Source: UBA7359 sp964523895
Lineage (GTDB): Bacteria > Pseudomonadota > Gammaproteobacteria > Eutrophobiales > Eutrophobiaceae
Reading direction: 5' to 3'
Length of the DNA: 64,000 nucleotides
Assembly: GCA_964523895.1 (NCBI GenBank)
Contig: CAZGBJ010000007.1
Location: 42,258-106,257, forward strand
Shown piece by piece: positions 15,840 through 25,339 of this stretch (position 1 is its first letter; every line of letters starts with the position of its first letter). Under the pieces are notes generated by a model that was not told the origin of the DNA, did no database searches, and saw nothing but the letters and a program-made list of their open reading frames with translations. Both the position numbers and the translations under genes were made by a program.

Positions 15840-16841
15840 ATGTTTAATAATAAATCCATTCTCATCACTGGCGGCACAGGCTCTTTTGGAAAACAATATG
15901 TCAAAACAATTTTATCTTTATATAAGCCACGTAAATTAGTCATTTACTCACGTGATGAGCTTAAGCAATATGAAATGGCACAAGTCTATAATGATGGATG
16001 TATGCGTTATTTTATTGGCGATGTTCGTGATCAAAGTCGGCTTATTCAGGCAATGGAAGGGATCGACTTCGTAATTCATGCAGCAGCGATGAAGCATGTT
16101 CCTGCCTCTGAATATAATCCAATGGAATGTATTAAAACCAACATTCATGGTGCTGAAAATGTTGTTCATGCAGCTCTAAATTGTAATGTAGATAAGGTCA
16201 TAGCCCTATCTACAGATAAAGCGGCTAATCCCATTAATCTGTATGGAGCAACAAAACTAGCATCAGATAAACTCTTTATTGCGGCAAATAATATGGCCGG
16301 AGCTCATCCCACACGATTTTCTGTCGTTCGTTATGGCAACGTAGTCGGTTCAAGGGGATCGGTAGTGCCATTTTTTACTAAATTAATTAATGAAGAAACA
16401 GACCATCTACCAATTACGCATGAGTCCATGACGCGTTTCTGGATTACTTTGCAACAAGGTGTTGATTTTGTATTAAAAAATTTTTCACGAATGCGTGGAG
16501 GGGAGATCTTTGTGCCCAAAATTCCATCTATCAAAATTATAGATTTAGCTGGAGCGATGGCACCGGAACTGCAGCAAAAGATAGTTGGTATACGTCCAGG
16601 TGAAAAGATACATGAAATTATGTGTCCAGCGGATGATTCGCATCTCACGCTTAAATTCGATGACCATTATGTTATTCGTCCAACGATTACATTCACCAGC
16701 AGAGGCAATGATTTTACAATAAATAATTTAGAAGAAGAGGGGGTTCCTGTTGAGCAGGGTTTTGAATATAACTCTGGTACGAATGAACATTTTCTAAGTA
16801 TTGATGAGATAATGAAATTTAACCAATTTGTAAACAGTTAA
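15840..16841 (+). CDS. pseB: UDP-GlcNAc 4,6-dehydratase (inverting)
   Basis: 333 residues. SDR with GGTGSFGK at the N-terminus, YSRDELKQYEM, AAAMKHVPASEYNP, and active-site STDKA...YGATK, all typical of PseB/FlaA1. It converts UDP-GlcNAc to UDP-2-acetamido-2,6-dideoxy-L-arabino-4-hexulose, the first step to pseudaminic acid. It ends in the TAATG overlap with pseC, and starts 5 bases after the flippase gene. Confidence 0.94.
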   Translation: MFNNKSILITGGTGSFGKQYVKTILSLYKPRKLVIYSRDELKQYEMAQVYNDGCMRYFIGDVRDQSRLIQAMEGIDFVIHAAAMKHVPASEYNPMECIKTNIHGAENVVHAALNCNVDKVIALSTDKAANPINLYGATKLASDKLFIAANNMAGAHPTRFSVVRYGNVVGSRGSVVPFFTKLINEETDHLPITHESMTRFWITLQQGVDFVLKNFSRMRGGEIFVPKIPSIKIIDLAGAMAPELQQKIVGIRPGEKIHEIMCPADDSHLTLKFDDHYVIRPTITFTSRGNDFTINNLEEEGVPVEQGFEYNSGTNEHFLSIDEIMKFNQFVNS

Positions 16842-18001
16842 TGATTCCTTATAGTCACCAAGAAATTAGTCAAGTAGATATTGATGCTGTTATTAAGGTA
16901 CTTAAGTCTGACTTCTTGACTCAGGGACTAATGGTCCCGAAGTTTGAAAGTGCAGTAGCTGAGTATACCGGTGCAAAGCATGGAGTTGCGGTAAATAGTG
17001 GCACATCAGCATTACATATAGCTTGTTTGTCACTTGATCTTGGCGCTGGCGACATTCTTTGGACAAGCCCCATATCTTTTGTCGCCTCAGCAAATTGCGG
17101 TCGTTATTGTGGCGCCGATGTTGATTTTGTTGATATTAATCCTGATACATGGAATATCGATATCTTTGCTCTAAAGGATAAGCTTGTTCAAGCTCGAAAG
17201 GAAAAACGACTTCCAAAAGTTGTGGTGCCTGTTCATTTTGCGGGACAGCCTCCTGAACAAGAAAAGATATGGGAACTAGCTCAGGAGTTTGGCTTTCGTA
17301 TTCTAGAAGACGCATGCCATGCTATTGGCGCTTCACGAAAAGGTGAGCGTGTGGGTAGTTGTCGATGGTCTGATATAACCGTTTTTAGTTTTCATCCGGT
17401 CAAAATTATTACCACGGGTGAAGGTGGAATGGCTATGACAAATGATGAAGAGCTTGCTTGGAGAATGGGGATATTGCGTTCTCATGGAATTTCTAGAGAA
17501 CCTGAGCGAATGACGAAGAAACATGAAGGCCCATGGTATTACGAACAGCTTGAATTAGGCATGAATTATCGGATGACTGATATACAGGCAGCATTGGGAA
17601 TAAGCCAATTGTCACGAATAGATTACTTCATTGAACAGAGAAATTTGTTGGCAAAGAAATATAATGAGAGTTTGATAGGCTTACCATTAAAGTTAACAAC
17701 AGTTTTGCCGGATAATCGTTCAGCATTTCATCTTTATGTTATTCGACTAATGACAGAAAAGGTAAGTTGTTCCCATCGTGAAATTTTTGAATCATTTCGA
17801 GAAGAAGGTATCGGAGTTAATCTTCATTATATGCCAATTCATTTGCAACCTTATTATAAAAAAATGGGTTTTAGAAATAATTTATTTATGGAAGCTGAAA
17901 AATATGCCAAAGAGGCAATCACCTTACCCATGTATCCAGATTTAACAGATGAACAACATAGTTTTGTTATTAATAAAATTAAAGAACATATAAATGTCTG
18001 A
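16841..18001 (+). CDS. pseC: UDP-4-amino-4,6-dideoxy-N-acetyl-L-altrosamine transaminase
   Basis: 386 residues of the DegT/DnrJ/EryC1/StrS aminotransferase family, with N-terminal MIPYSHQEISQVDIDAVIKVL typical of PseC. Lys188 in FSFHPVKIITTGEGG is the PLP Schiff-base residue, and LEDACHAIGA holds the cofactor-contacting Asp. It aminates C4 of the PseB product using glutamate. It overlaps pseB by one base and pseH by eight, so translation is coupled. Confidence 0.94.
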   Translation: MIPYSHQEISQVDIDAVIKVLKSDFLTQGLMVPKFESAVAEYTGAKHGVAVNSGTSALHIACLSLDLGAGDILWTSPISFVASANCGRYCGADVDFVDINPDTWNIDIFALKDKLVQARKEKRLPKVVVPVHFAGQPPEQEKIWELAQEFGFRILEDACHAIGASRKGERVGSCRWSDITVFSFHPVKIITTGEGGMAMTNDEELAWRMGILRSHGISREPERMTKKHEGPWYYEQLELGMNYRMTDIQAALGISQLSRIDYFIEQRNLLAKKYNESLIGLPLKLTTVLPDNRSAFHLYVIRLMTEKVSCSHREIFESFREEGIGVNLHYMPIHLQPYYKKMGFRNNLFMEAEKYAKEAITLPMYPDLTDEQHSFVINKIKEHINV

Positions 18002-18530
18002 AATTTTAAGTGAACATCTTTTTTATAGGGAATTGCAAGAAAGCGATGTAACAGGCAAGTATGTCCATTGGTTGAATGATCCGGAAATAAATCGATATCT
18101 TGAAGTACGGCATGTTACCCAGACTATTGAAAGTTGCATCGAATTTGTTAAAGAAATGAATGTAGACCAATCTCAACATCTTTTTGGGATATTTCTAATT
18201 CAAAATGGGGAACACATAGGAAATATTAAACTGGGTTTTATCAATCAATATCATCTTAGAGGGCAGTTGAGTTTGTTTATTGGTGATAGTAATTGCTGGA
18301 GGAAAGGATATGCCTCAGAAGCAATTAGAGCCATTACTAAATGGGGGTTTGATGAATTAGGTTTGGGAAAAATTGAAGCGGGATGTTGTGAAGAGAATGT
18401 GGCATCACGCAATGTGTTTTTAAATGTAGGGTATAAAGAAGAAGGTTTTTTTCGAGAACACGCTTTGATTAATGGGCAACGCATAGGAAGTTATTGGTTA
18501 GGGATTCTCCCAAATGAAATATCTGAATAA
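17994..18530 (+). CDS. pseH: GNAT acetyltransferase, PseH-like
   Basis: 178 residues of the RimJ/RimL type GNAT fold: FYRELQESDVTGKYVHWLNDPEINRYLEVR, LFIGDSNCWRKGYASEAIRAI (acetyl-CoA loop), EENVASRNVFLNVGYKEEGFFREH. Position directly after pseC supports N4-acetylation of the pseudaminic acid precursor. As the neighbouring operon part also encodes a complete acylation set, another acyl donor cannot be excluded. It overlaps the next gene by 17 bases. Confidence 0.85.
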   Translation: MSEILSEHLFYRELQESDVTGKYVHWLNDPEINRYLEVRHVTQTIESCIEFVKEMNVDQSQHLFGIFLIQNGEHIGNIKLGFINQYHLRGQLSLFIGDSNCWRKGYASEAIRAITKWGFDELGLGKIEAGCCEENVASRNVFLNVGYKEEGFFREHALINGQRIGSYWLGILPNEISE

Positions 18531-19392
18531 ACTGGCTCTGGGGACGGTTCAATTTGGCCAGCCATATGGTGTATCAAATAAACTAGGACAAGTGAGTATT
18601 GAAGAAGCGAGAGCAATACTTAATTTTGCTGTAGCAAATAATTTCAATACTCTTGATACAGCTATTGCATATGGTGATAGTGAGCTTGTTCTTGGGTCTA
18701 TTGGTGTTAATCAATGGAACGTTATTACCAAGTTATCAACAATACCGGAAGACTGTGAAAATATATCTAGCTGGATTGAGAAGTCTATTGATCAATCATT
18801 GGCAAGATTGAATATAAGTAAACTTGAAGGTGTGCTTTTGCATTCACCGAAACAATTAATCTCACCAGTTGGAGAAAGAATATTCTCAGCTCTACAGGAG
18901 CTTAAAGAGAATAATAAAGTAAATAAGATAGGTATTTCAATTTACAGTCCTGAAGAGCTGAACGAACTTATTCCTCAATATTCATTTGATATAGTTCAGG
19001 CGCCATTAAATATTATTGATCGGAGGATGGTTTCTTCTGGTTGGTTGTCTCGGTTGTATCAAAGTAATGTTGAAGTACACGTGCGTTCTATTTTTCTTCA
19101 AGGGGTGCTTCTAATGAGTGCATCAGAACGTCCGGAAAAATTTAATCGATGGAGCAAATTATGGGATTGTTGGAATAATTGGTTATCTGAAACTGGTTTT
19201 GATGCAATTCAGGCCTGTTTGTCGTTTGTTCTTTTAAATAGAGAAATAGATCGTGTGATTGTTGGTATTGATAGCCTGGAACAATTAAAGGAAATAATAT
19301 CGGTTGTTAATAAGCCTCAAGTAGATATTCCAAATTATTTATTTAGTAATGACCTCGATTTAATTAATCCTTCCAGATGGAATCAAATATAA
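18514..19392 (+). CDS. Aldo/keto reductase family protein
   Basis: 292 residues, TIM-barrel AKR pattern: LALGTVQFGQPYGVSN, FNTLDTAIAYGDSE (catalytic Asp and Tyr), VITKLST (Lys), LEGVLLHSPKQL (His), and a C-terminal cofactor part. AKR genes of this type recur in nonulosonic-acid clusters, but their reaction is not established; a reduction of a keto-sugar or side-chain carbonyl is plausible. It overlaps genes on both sides, so it is firmly part of the pse transcript. Confidence 0.8.
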   Translation: MKYLNKLALGTVQFGQPYGVSNKLGQVSIEEARAILNFAVANNFNTLDTAIAYGDSELVLGSIGVNQWNVITKLSTIPEDCENISSWIEKSIDQSLARLNISKLEGVLLHSPKQLISPVGERIFSALQELKENNKVNKIGISIYSPEELNELIPQYSFDIVQAPLNIIDRRMVSSGWLSRLYQSNVEVHVRSIFLQGVLLMSASERPEKFNRWSKLWDCWNNWLSETGFDAIQACLSFVLLNREIDRVIVGIDSLEQLKEIISVVNKPQVDIPNYLFSNDLDLINPSRWNQI

Positions 19393-21416
19393 AAACACTC
19401 GCTATTATTCAGGCAAGAATGGGGTCAACTCGATTACCTAATAAGGTTATGAGATCTGTTTCAGGTACTCCAATGATTGAATTGTTACTAATAAGGCTTT
19501 CACTCTCAAATAAAATAGACAAAATAATTATCGCCACACCCGATTCTGTCGAGAATAAATCTTTGGTTAAACATGTCAAAAAACTTGGTTTTGACGTTTT
19601 TCAAGGCAGTGAACATGATGTTTTAGAAAGGTTTTACCAAGCTGCATTACCTTATTCTCCTGAGGCTATTGTACGTATAACTGCTGATTGCCCATTAATT
19701 GAACCCCGCATTGTTGATGAAATTATTTCTCGTTATTTTGAATCCGATATTGATTACTTGAGTAATACTTGTCCGCCAACATTTCCAGATGGCTTAGATG
19801 TTGCGATATTTTCATTTTCTGCTCTTGAGCGCTCTCATAATGAAGCAACTACTAATTTTCAACGAGAACATGTTGTGCCTTATATTCGTGAATCAGGACT
19901 TTTTAAATTGGGTAATTATAGTAACGAAGACAATTTCTCTGAGGAAAGGTGGACGGTAGATGAGTTAGTCGATTTTGAAGTTATTGAATCGATATTTAAA
20001 CATTTTCATCCGCGATATGATTTTGATTGGCTAGAAGTACTTGAACTTAAGAACATTAAGCCGGAGATATTTATGGCAAACCAACATCTTTCACGAAATG
20101 AAGGAAGTATATTGGGCACTGGTCAAAAATTATGGAAGCGTGCTAAACATGTTATTCCTGGAGGCAACATGTTGTTATCTAAGCGTGCAGAAATGTTTTT
20201 ACCCGAGCATTGGCCTTCATACTTTAGTAAGGCGGAAGGCTGTAAAGTTTGGGACTTGGATGGAAACGAATTCATTGATATGTCCATTATGGGAATAGGA
20301 ACAAATATTCTTGGATACGGGCACCCTGAGGTTGACGAAGCAGTTCACCAAGCTGTTAAATCTGGAAACATGTCGACATTTAATTGCCCCGAGGAAGTAT
20401 ATCTTGCGGAGAAATTAATCGAATTACACCCGTGGGCGAATATGGTTCGCTTTGCACGGTCAGGAGGAGAGGCAAATGCTATTGCCATTCGAATTGCTAG
20501 AGCGGCATCAGGGAAACAAAATGTGGCTTTTTGTGGATATCATGGTTGGCATGATTGGTATCTAGCTGCAAATCTAGGGGATGAAAAGAATCTTAATGGA
20601 CATTTACTTCCAGGCTTGGAACCTAGGGGGGTGCCTGAATCATTAAAAGGCACAGTGCATCCATTTAAATACAATGACTATGATGGGTTAGAGAAACTTG
20701 TAAATAAACATAACATTGGCGTGATAAAAATGGAAGTTTCAAGGAATCAAGAACCAATAGATGGGTTTCTAAATAAAATACGTAAGTTAGCGATTGAGCG
20801 TGGTATCGTTTTAATCTTTGATGAGTGTACTTCTGGATTTCGCCAAACACTTGGAGGTTTACATAAGCTTTATGGGGTTGAACCAGACATGGCAATATTC
20901 GGTAAGGCTTTGGGGAATGGTTATGCTATTACGGCAACAATAGGTAGACGTGAAATAATGGAAGCAGCGCAATCAACATTCATCAGTAGTACTTTCTGGA
21001 CTGAACGAATAGGACCATCAGCAGGATTAAAAACTCTCGAAGTTATGGAGAAACTTAGATCTTGGGAACAAATCACAAGAACAGGACAAGAAATCGGAAC
21101 AAGATGGACATTATTAGCAGATAAATATTCTCTACCAATTACGGTGTTTGGTTTACCTGCGCTAATTAAGTTTTCAATTAATAGTCAAAATGCATTAGCG
21201 TATAAAACTTTTATTACTCAGGAGATGCTTAGTAAAGGATATTTGGCCGGCAACAGCGTTTATGTTTGTACAGAACATACTCCTGCTATTCTTAATGGAT
21301 ATTTTGACGCTATGGAGTCTGTATTTGCACAAATACAAGAATGTGAAAATGGTCGAGATATTATGAGCCTTCTTCGAGGACCTATTTGTCATTCGGAATT
21401 CAAACGACTGAATTAA
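19377..21416 (+). CDS. Cytidylyltransferase / class III aminotransferase fusion
   Basis: 679 residues, two enzymes in one chain. Residues 1 to about 230 are an SpsF-type cytidylyltransferase (IIQARMGSTRLPNKVM, RITADCPLIEP, FQREHVVPYI). Residues about 240-660 are a class III PLP aminotransferase of the glutamate-1-semialdehyde aminomutase type (GTGQKLWKRAKHVIPGGNMLLSKR, GYHGWHDWY, FDECTSGFR, Schiff-base Lys510 in FGKALGNGYA). No stop or frameshift separates them. Such a protein could aminate a keto-sugar or nonulosonic acid and couple this to CMP activation; the true substrate is unknown. It lies between the AKR and pseG. Confidence 0.85.
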   Translation: MESNIKTLAIIQARMGSTRLPNKVMRSVSGTPMIELLLIRLSLSNKIDKIIIATPDSVENKSLVKHVKKLGFDVFQGSEHDVLERFYQAALPYSPEAIVRITADCPLIEPRIVDEIISRYFESDIDYLSNTCPPTFPDGLDVAIFSFSALERSHNEATTNFQREHVVPYIRESGLFKLGNYSNEDNFSEERWTVDELVDFEVIESIFKHFHPRYDFDWLEVLELKNIKPEIFMANQHLSRNEGSILGTGQKLWKRAKHVIPGGNMLLSKRAEMFLPEHWPSYFSKAEGCKVWDLDGNEFIDMSIMGIGTNILGYGHPEVDEAVHQAVKSGNMSTFNCPEEVYLAEKLIELHPWANMVRFARSGGEANAIAIRIARAASGKQNVAFCGYHGWHDWYLAANLGDEKNLNGHLLPGLEPRGVPESLKGTVHPFKYNDYDGLEKLVNKHNIGVIKMEVSRNQEPIDGFLNKIRKLAIERGIVLIFDECTSGFRQTLGGLHKLYGVEPDMAIFGKALGNGYAITATIGRREIMEAAQSTFISSTFWTERIGPSAGLKTLEVMEKLRSWEQITRTGQEIGTRWTLLADKYSLPITVFGLPALIKFSINSQNALAYKTFITQEMLSKGYLAGNSVYVCTEHTPAILNGYFDAMESVFAQIQECENGRDIMSLLRGPICHSEFKRLN

Positions 21417-21453
21417 TTGCATCGCATTTAAAGGTGGAATTTTAATAAATCAA

Positions 21454-22581
21454 GTGTTCAATGTAGCTTTTAGAGTAGATGCTTCTAGAGAAATAGGAAC
21501 AGGGCATGTTATGAGATGTCTTGCATTGGCCGATAAATTTCGAGAACAAGGAATAAAATCACATTTTGTTATGCGAGCACACATAGGCAATATGGCAACG
21601 CATGTTAAAGATGCTGATTATGGTGTTACGCTTTTACCTTCCGGAGAAGAAAACACATTCATTTCTACAGAGGATGAATCGAATGATTATGCTTCATGGT
21701 TGGGAGCAAGTTGGGTTGAAGATGCAGAAGACACCATACAAAATATTACTGATTTCCATTGTTCATGGTTGATTGCGGATCATTATGCAATAGATGAAAA
21801 ATGGGAATCCAGAATCAAACATAATTCAGATATTAACATAATGGTTATAGATGGTTTAGCAGATAGGAAACATGATTGTGATATTTTATTAGATCAAAAT
21901 TATACTAAAGATGGTTGTGGTCGTTGGAGAGATTTGGTTTCTCTTGAGTGTAAAATGTTTATCGGTCCAGAGTATGGACTCTTTAGATCTGAATTTGTCA
22001 CAGCATATCTCCATATGCAAGAACGAAACGGTATTGTAAAACGAATATTTATTGCATTCGGAGGTGTGGATAAACACAATATCACGCAACTAGCACTTGA
22101 GGCTGTTATTAATTTAAATGACGTGGATATCTCTATAGATGTGGTAATAGGTTCAGGGTATCAATACAAAAATGAATTGGAAGTTTTTTGTCAGAAACAT
22201 ACTCAAATAACTCTTCATGTAGAGACATTAAAGGTGGCTTTACTGATGGCAAATGCTGATTTAGCAATTGGCGGCGGCGGAACCATGATGTGGGAGCGTT
22301 GTTATCTTGGATTACCTTCTATTGTTATTGCGATTGCTGAAAATCAAATAAACCAAGCGGTTTCTGTTGGTTCTACAGATGCAATTTATTATTTAGGTGA
22401 CTTTAATAATGATATAAAGAATGAATTAGACAAAGTTTTAGGTTCGATTGCCTATGATTCAAATCGTTTGTGTTCAATGAGTTGCAGTTCATTAAATTTG
22501 ATGAAATCAAAAACACATACAAATGGTCGCGTTAACAATCATCCTGTAGTTGAATATATGATGGAAAATATAGCAAGGTAG
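21454..22581 (+). CDS. pseG: UDP-2,4-diacetamido-2,4,6-trideoxy-L-altropyranose hydrolase
   Basis: 375 residues. GT-B-like fold with N-terminal FRVDASREIGTGHVMRCLALAD and later WLIADHYAIDEKWE, IFIAFGGVDKHN, and LAIGGGGTMMWERCYLGLPSIVI, the hallmarks of PseG. It removes UDP from the diacetamido sugar before condensation by PseI. GTG start; AAGGTGG lies some 17 bases upstream, farther than ideal. It is slightly longer than well-known PseG proteins because of the insert YASWLGASWVEDAEDTI. Confidence 0.9.
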   Translation: MFNVAFRVDASREIGTGHVMRCLALADKFREQGIKSHFVMRAHIGNMATHVKDADYGVTLLPSGEENTFISTEDESNDYASWLGASWVEDAEDTIQNITDFHCSWLIADHYAIDEKWESRIKHNSDINIMVIDGLADRKHDCDILLDQNYTKDGCGRWRDLVSLECKMFIGPEYGLFRSEFVTAYLHMQERNGIVKRIFIAFGGVDKHNITQLALEAVINLNDVDISIDVVIGSGYQYKNELEVFCQKHTQITLHVETLKVALLMANADLAIGGGGTMMWERCYLGLPSIVIAIAENQINQAVSVGSTDAIYYLGDFNNDIKNELDKVLGSIAYDSNRLCSMSCSSLNLMKSKTHTNGRVNNHPVVEYMMENIAR

Positions 22582-22662
22582 TTATCTTGTCGTTAAAAAT
22601 CATGGGCGTTAATTTATAATTGTTTTTAGTTGGTTAGGATGCTACTTAAAGAAAAAATAATA

Positions 22663-23256
22663 ATGCAAGAACATGAAGTTGCTGAGCTTGATCTAGCTTT
22701 TAAAGGCGACCGAGAATATTTGCATGGCACAGATATTTTTAATGAACTTGTAATGTTAATGTCGCCTGTGGAACATATTAAATTTCAGTTGAAAAAAATA
22801 ATGACAAGCCAAATATCGATAATTAGATTAGGTGATAGACAAGAAAGTCGTCAAAAAATATCTGGTATTTTTAAATTCATGCACAAAAAAAATGAAATTG
22901 AATTGGGGTTGTTTGAAAATAGTAAGAAGATAAATCGGCGTTATGAATATAACGAAGAAGAGGTTATCAGAGATGTTATATATACAAAAGATAAAGCCGA
23001 ATTACATTCGTCGACTAAATATAGCTTTATTGAAAGATTAGTCTCTCTCAACAAATCGATGCTTGTTCGGTTTGTCGAGCAGCCATCAGTGAAATGGTAT
23101 TTTACACAAATTGACATAACAAGACTTCCTGCCGATGATTGTTCGTTGAGCTTAAGTATAAAACAGCAACTTGGAATTCGTTTGGTTTTATCAAATATTG
23201 TAGCGAATGGTGTAAAGATAGGTAGTATCGGTTTTTCGGGTGTGGTTGAGGAATGA
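22663..23256 (+). CDS. Unknown protein of the acylation module
   Basis: 197 residues from ATG 22663; ATG 22639 and TTG 22630 are alternatives and no start has a convincing ribosome site. No family is recognised with confidence. No signal peptide or membrane helix is visible. It is charged, with a segment DREYLHGTDIFNELV that faintly recalls the RxYxHG region of hotdog-fold (AfsA/MaoC-like) proteins, and a second half (TKYSFIERLVSLNKSMLV, IKQQLGIRLVLSNIVANGVKIGSIGFSG) that could be a second half-domain. It overlaps the KAS III gene by 4 bases (ATGA), so it probably acts with it, perhaps as a dehydratase, thioesterase or acyl-carrier-handling partner. Confidence 0.6.
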   Translation: MQEHEVAELDLAFKGDREYLHGTDIFNELVMLMSPVEHIKFQLKKIMTSQISIIRLGDRQESRQKISGIFKFMHKKNEIELGLFENSKKINRRYEYNEEEVIRDVIYTKDKAELHSSTKYSFIERLVSLNKSMLVRFVEQPSVKWYFTQIDITRLPADDCSLSLSIKQQLGIRLVLSNIVANGVKIGSIGFSGVVEE

Positions 23257-24170
23257 TAGGCATCGAAAAAATCACCTATGCTTTAGGTGATGTACGCATC
23301 AATAATTATGATAGAGCAACTGCTTTAGGTGCAACTGATGACTTAATTAAAAATAAAATTGGTATAGAAAGTGTGAGAAGGAAAATGGCGGATCAAGATA
23401 CTTCAGACATTGCCTTGCAAGCGGCACAGAAAATATTTGATAGTAGTTCTTTAGAACTAAAGGATATTGAATGCCTCATTGTTATTACTCAAAACCCTGA
23501 TGGCTTTGGGCTTCCTCATACATCGGCGGTTCTGCATGGAAAATTAGATTTGGATGAATCTGTTGCTTGTTTTGATATTTCTCTTGGTTGTTCTGGATAT
23601 GTGTATGGTTTGTCTGTAATCACTTCGTTCATGAACTCAAATAATATGACTTGTGGCCTTTTGATAAGTGCGGATCCTTATTCAAAAATTCTTGATGAGA
23701 ATGATCGTAATACAGCAATGATTTTTGGAGATGCTGCTACAGCAACGTTAATATCAGAACAGTGTATCTGGAGTATAGGGAAGTTTGATTTTGGAACAGC
23801 AGGTAAAAAAGGTGATGCTTTAAGAATATCTGACGAACGTAAATTGGTAATGAATGGCAGGGCGGTTTTTAACTTTTCTGCTACAGAAGTACCTAAAAGT
23901 ATTCAGAAAACATTAGAGTTGAATAATATGCTTATGGAAGACGTTGATCAGATAATTTTGCATCAGGGAAGTCGTTTCATTGTTGAAACAATAGCAAAAA
24001 GGCTTGATGAACATGACAGGATCAAATTTTATGCAATGGATTATGGAAATACAGTGTCATCATCTATTCCTATTATTCTGGCAGATCAAACTTCGTCACG
24101 AAACCGTACGATAATGTTATCTGGTTTTGGCGTTGGATTATCATGGGCAACAACCATTATATCTAAATAG
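23253..24170 (+). CDS. 3-oxoacyl-ACP synthase III (KAS III-like)
   Basis: 305 residues with thiolase-fold FabH features: catalytic Cys113 in DISLGCSGYVYGL, His in QIILHQGSRFIVETIA, Asn in YGNTVSSSIPI, and the C-terminal GFGVGLSWATTII. KAS III enzymes condense a short acyl-CoA with malonyl-ACP, starting or extending an acyl chain by two carbons. Being followed after 11 bases by an ACP gene and then an acyltransferase gene, it is inferred to make a special short acyl group for sugar modification rather than membrane fatty acids. Confidence 0.88.
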   Translation: MIGIEKITYALGDVRINNYDRATALGATDDLIKNKIGIESVRRKMADQDTSDIALQAAQKIFDSSSLELKDIECLIVITQNPDGFGLPHTSAVLHGKLDLDESVACFDISLGCSGYVYGLSVITSFMNSNNMTCGLLISADPYSKILDENDRNTAMIFGDAATATLISEQCIWSIGKFDFGTAGKKGDALRISDERKLVMNGRAVFNFSATEVPKSIQKTLELNNMLMEDVDQIILHQGSRFIVETIAKRLDEHDRIKFYAMDYGNTVSSSIPIILADQTSSRNRTIMLSGFGVGLSWATTIISK

Positions 24171-24181
24171 AGGAGTGTTTA

Positions 24182-24415
24182 ATGTTAACTGAAGAAGAGC
24201 TTCGTAAAATTATCACTGACAAAGTGACGGGGATTGATGCAGATACAATACCAGTCGAAACAGTATTTTCTGACGTGGGAATTGATTCATTAGATCATGC
24301 CGTTATTCTTTTAGCTATGGATGAAGAATATGGACTAAAGGTCCCAGATGATGATGTTGACCAATGTAATTCAATCAAGAATATTTTGCAGTATGCAAAA
24401 GAGATGAAAGCTTGA
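24182..24415 (+). CDS. Acyl carrier protein
   Basis: 77 residues, a four-helix ACP. The phosphopantetheine attachment site is Ser36 in DVGIDSLDHAVILLAMDEEYG. It is acidic overall, as expected. GAGG sits before the ATG. It is not part of a fab operon; the flanking KAS III and LpxD-like genes indicate a dedicated carrier for one acyl group. Confidence 0.9.
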   Translation: MLTEEELRKIITDKVTGIDADTIPVETVFSDVGIDSLDHAVILLAMDEEYGLKVPDDDVDQCNSIKNILQYAKEMKA

Positions 24416-24449
24416 TGTTTAACATCCAGAAAAATAATTTATTGTTCTT

Positions 24450-25331
24450 ATGAAATTGTCAGATTATTTTTCTACTTCGCAGATTGTAAATGATGGTGTT
24501 TTTTCTACGCTTGGTGGAGTTAGAACTGAATACGAAAATACCCTTGCATATGCAGACACTCCATTTCATTTGAAAAAACTCGCTGCCATTAAAAATGTTT
24601 CTTGTCTTATTATAAAGACTAATCTAGTTGATGAATTGAAAGATAGTTCTATATCCTTTGTAGTTTCTCCATCCCCGCGAGACACTTTTTATGAATTACA
24701 TGAAAAACTTATCGTAGAAAACAATTACTCACCAATGACAGAGTCGTATATTGGGGAGCACTGTAATATTCATAAGTCAGCAATTATATCTGACAATGTT
24801 CATATTGGAGATAATACTACGATAGGCGAGAAAGTTGTTATACGCAATAATGTTTATATCTGTTCAGGTTCAACAATAGAGCCTGGCTCAGTTATTGGAG
24901 CAGAAGGAATTTTATACAGAATCGTAAATAATAAAAAAATACGTATTCAACATGCTGGAGGAGTCAAGATCGGGGTTGATGCCACACTTTTGGCAAACAG
25001 CGTTATAGTTAAGTCTGTTCATCCGTCTATAAAGACGGAAGTCGGTGCTAGAACTATTATCGGAATAGCAAGCACAATAGGTCACGAAGTTTTTATTGGG
25101 GAAGATTGTATTATTTCTGGTAATTCGGTTGTAGCACGTAACGCTATCATTGAAAATGAATGTTATCTCGGTTCAAGTACTGTTGTTCGAGAAAATATTA
25201 AACTCGGTAAAGGTGCAATAGTATATGCCGGAGCAATTGTTGTTTCGGATGTCGCCGCAGGAAATAAAGTTTCAGGTAATTTTGCGCATTCTCATTTTGA
25301 TAGATTACGAGAATATTCATCCAAAATATAA
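24450..25331 (+). CDS. LpxD-like N-acyltransferase (left-handed beta-helix)
   Basis: 293 residues. The N-terminal 100 residues resemble the LpxD sugar-binding domain (DYFSTSQIVNDGVFSTLGGV, SFVVSPSPRDTFYELHEKL). The rest is a hexapeptide-repeat beta-helix (IGEHCNIHKSAIISDNVHIGDNTTIGEKVVIRN and onward) with His candidates in FAHSHF and VHPSI. LpxD family members transfer acyl groups from ACP to an amino sugar nucleotide. The presence of ACP and KAS III genes upstream makes this the likely transferase of the special acyl group, perhaps to the PseC product or another amino sugar. Confidence 0.82.
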   Translation: MKLSDYFSTSQIVNDGVFSTLGGVRTEYENTLAYADTPFHLKKLAAIKNVSCLIIKTNLVDELKDSSISFVVSPSPRDTFYELHEKLIVENNYSPMTESYIGEHCNIHKSAIISDNVHIGDNTTIGEKVVIRNNVYICSGSTIEPGSVIGAEGILYRIVNNKKIRIQHAGGVKIGVDATLLANSVIVKSVHPSIKTEVGARTIIGIASTIGHEVFIGEDCIISGNSVVARNAIIENECYLGSSTVVRENIKLGKGAIVYAGAIVVSDVAAGNKVSGNFAHSHFDRLREYSSKI

Positions 25332-25339
25332 ATTAAGTT

